From assembly GCA_033064195.1 (NCBI GenBank), contig JARBJD010000021.1, positions 410,521 through 474,520 of the forward strand: DNA of 64,000 nt. Direction: 5' to 3'. Below the pieces are notes generated by a model, which had not been told where the DNA came from, did no database searches, and saw only the letters and a program-made list of their open reading frames with translations. Origin of the DNA: Blattamonas nauphoetae (taxonomy: Eukaryota > Preaxostyla > Oxymonadida). The position numbers and the translations under genes were made by a program. Positions 63,959-64,000 of the stretch are shown here, piece by piece. How positions within the stretch are numbered: the first letter of the stretch is position 1; each line of letters opens with the position of its first letter.

Positions 63959-64000
63959 TGCTGCTTGAGTCTCTGCCGTATCTCATTCTTGGTTTCCTTC

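Larger units (their letters stand above)
56516..64000. mobile_element. Part of a virus-like element (structural gene block), running off the right edge
   Basis: A compact, intron-free, AT-rich gene block unlike the neighbouring host genes. One fibre-like gene on the plus strand converges with a run of minus-strand genes: two related capsid-like proteins, two small hydrophobic proteins and others. Most are preceded by the same T-rich motif. The part in view looks largely whole and therefore fairly young. No polymerase, integrase, packaging ATPase or protease lies in the window, so the family is unresolved; a Polinton/Maverick or related dsDNA virus is the favoured guess. The left end is not defined; the tandem array before it may belong to it. 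Confidence 0.6.

Overview
The window looks like nuclear DNA of a microbial eukaryote. Host genes are cut by many very short GT-AG introns (29 to about 170 nt, 5' ends mostly GTNTG) and spliced exon sums are exact multiples of three. Several gene types (beta-helix surface proteins with a kinase-like tail, helical-repeat paralogues, a coiled-coil/SPRY-like protein) recall preaxostylan flagellates; an oxymonad such as Blattamonas or Monocercomonoides is my best guess. That is inference from protein style, not from a marker gene.

Layout. 1-8772: host helical-repeat genes, all on the minus strand, including a 10-exon 1745-residue protein built from a repeated exon module, and relics of a two-gene unit (helical gene plus 'gene B') that recurs at 18946-21115. 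8957-14209: an eight-repeat Pumilio protein, divergent from a two-RRM RNA-binding protein (14383-16481). 16647-18806: a small membrane protein and an unrecognised five-exon gene. 21574-25536: a receptor-like beta-helix protein with one membrane span and a cytoplasmic pseudokinase. 26324-35975: the Hsp70-interacting protein Hip, a helical/coiled-coil/SPRY-like protein, a 1.1-kb inverted-repeat element, a long coiled-coil protein and an ESCRT-III subunit with a lipidation-type N-terminus.

35892-51126 is a large inverted duplication. Each arm holds a 1605-residue beta-helix surface protein gene followed by a 27-bp minisatellite (about 47 units on the left, 17 on the right). The two proteins are almost identical except for one block of about 275 residues that differs strongly, like a swapped cassette in an antigen-variation system. 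A helical-repeat gene sits in the 1.56-kb spacer, and the right arm ends inside a copied first exon of the ESCRT-III gene. This pair is the most interesting thing in the window.

51127-56515 is AT-rich and poor in genes, with a 0.6-kb foldback element and a tandem array of roughly 138-bp units. From about 56516 to the right edge lies part of a virus-like element: intron-free genes, a fibre-like protein with an S74-type chaperone tail, two related capsid-like proteins, two small hydrophobic 'MAPG' proteins and others. Nearly all are preceded by the same T-rich upstream motif. Replication and integration genes are not in view, so its family (Polinton/Maverick-like or another dsDNA virus group) stays open.
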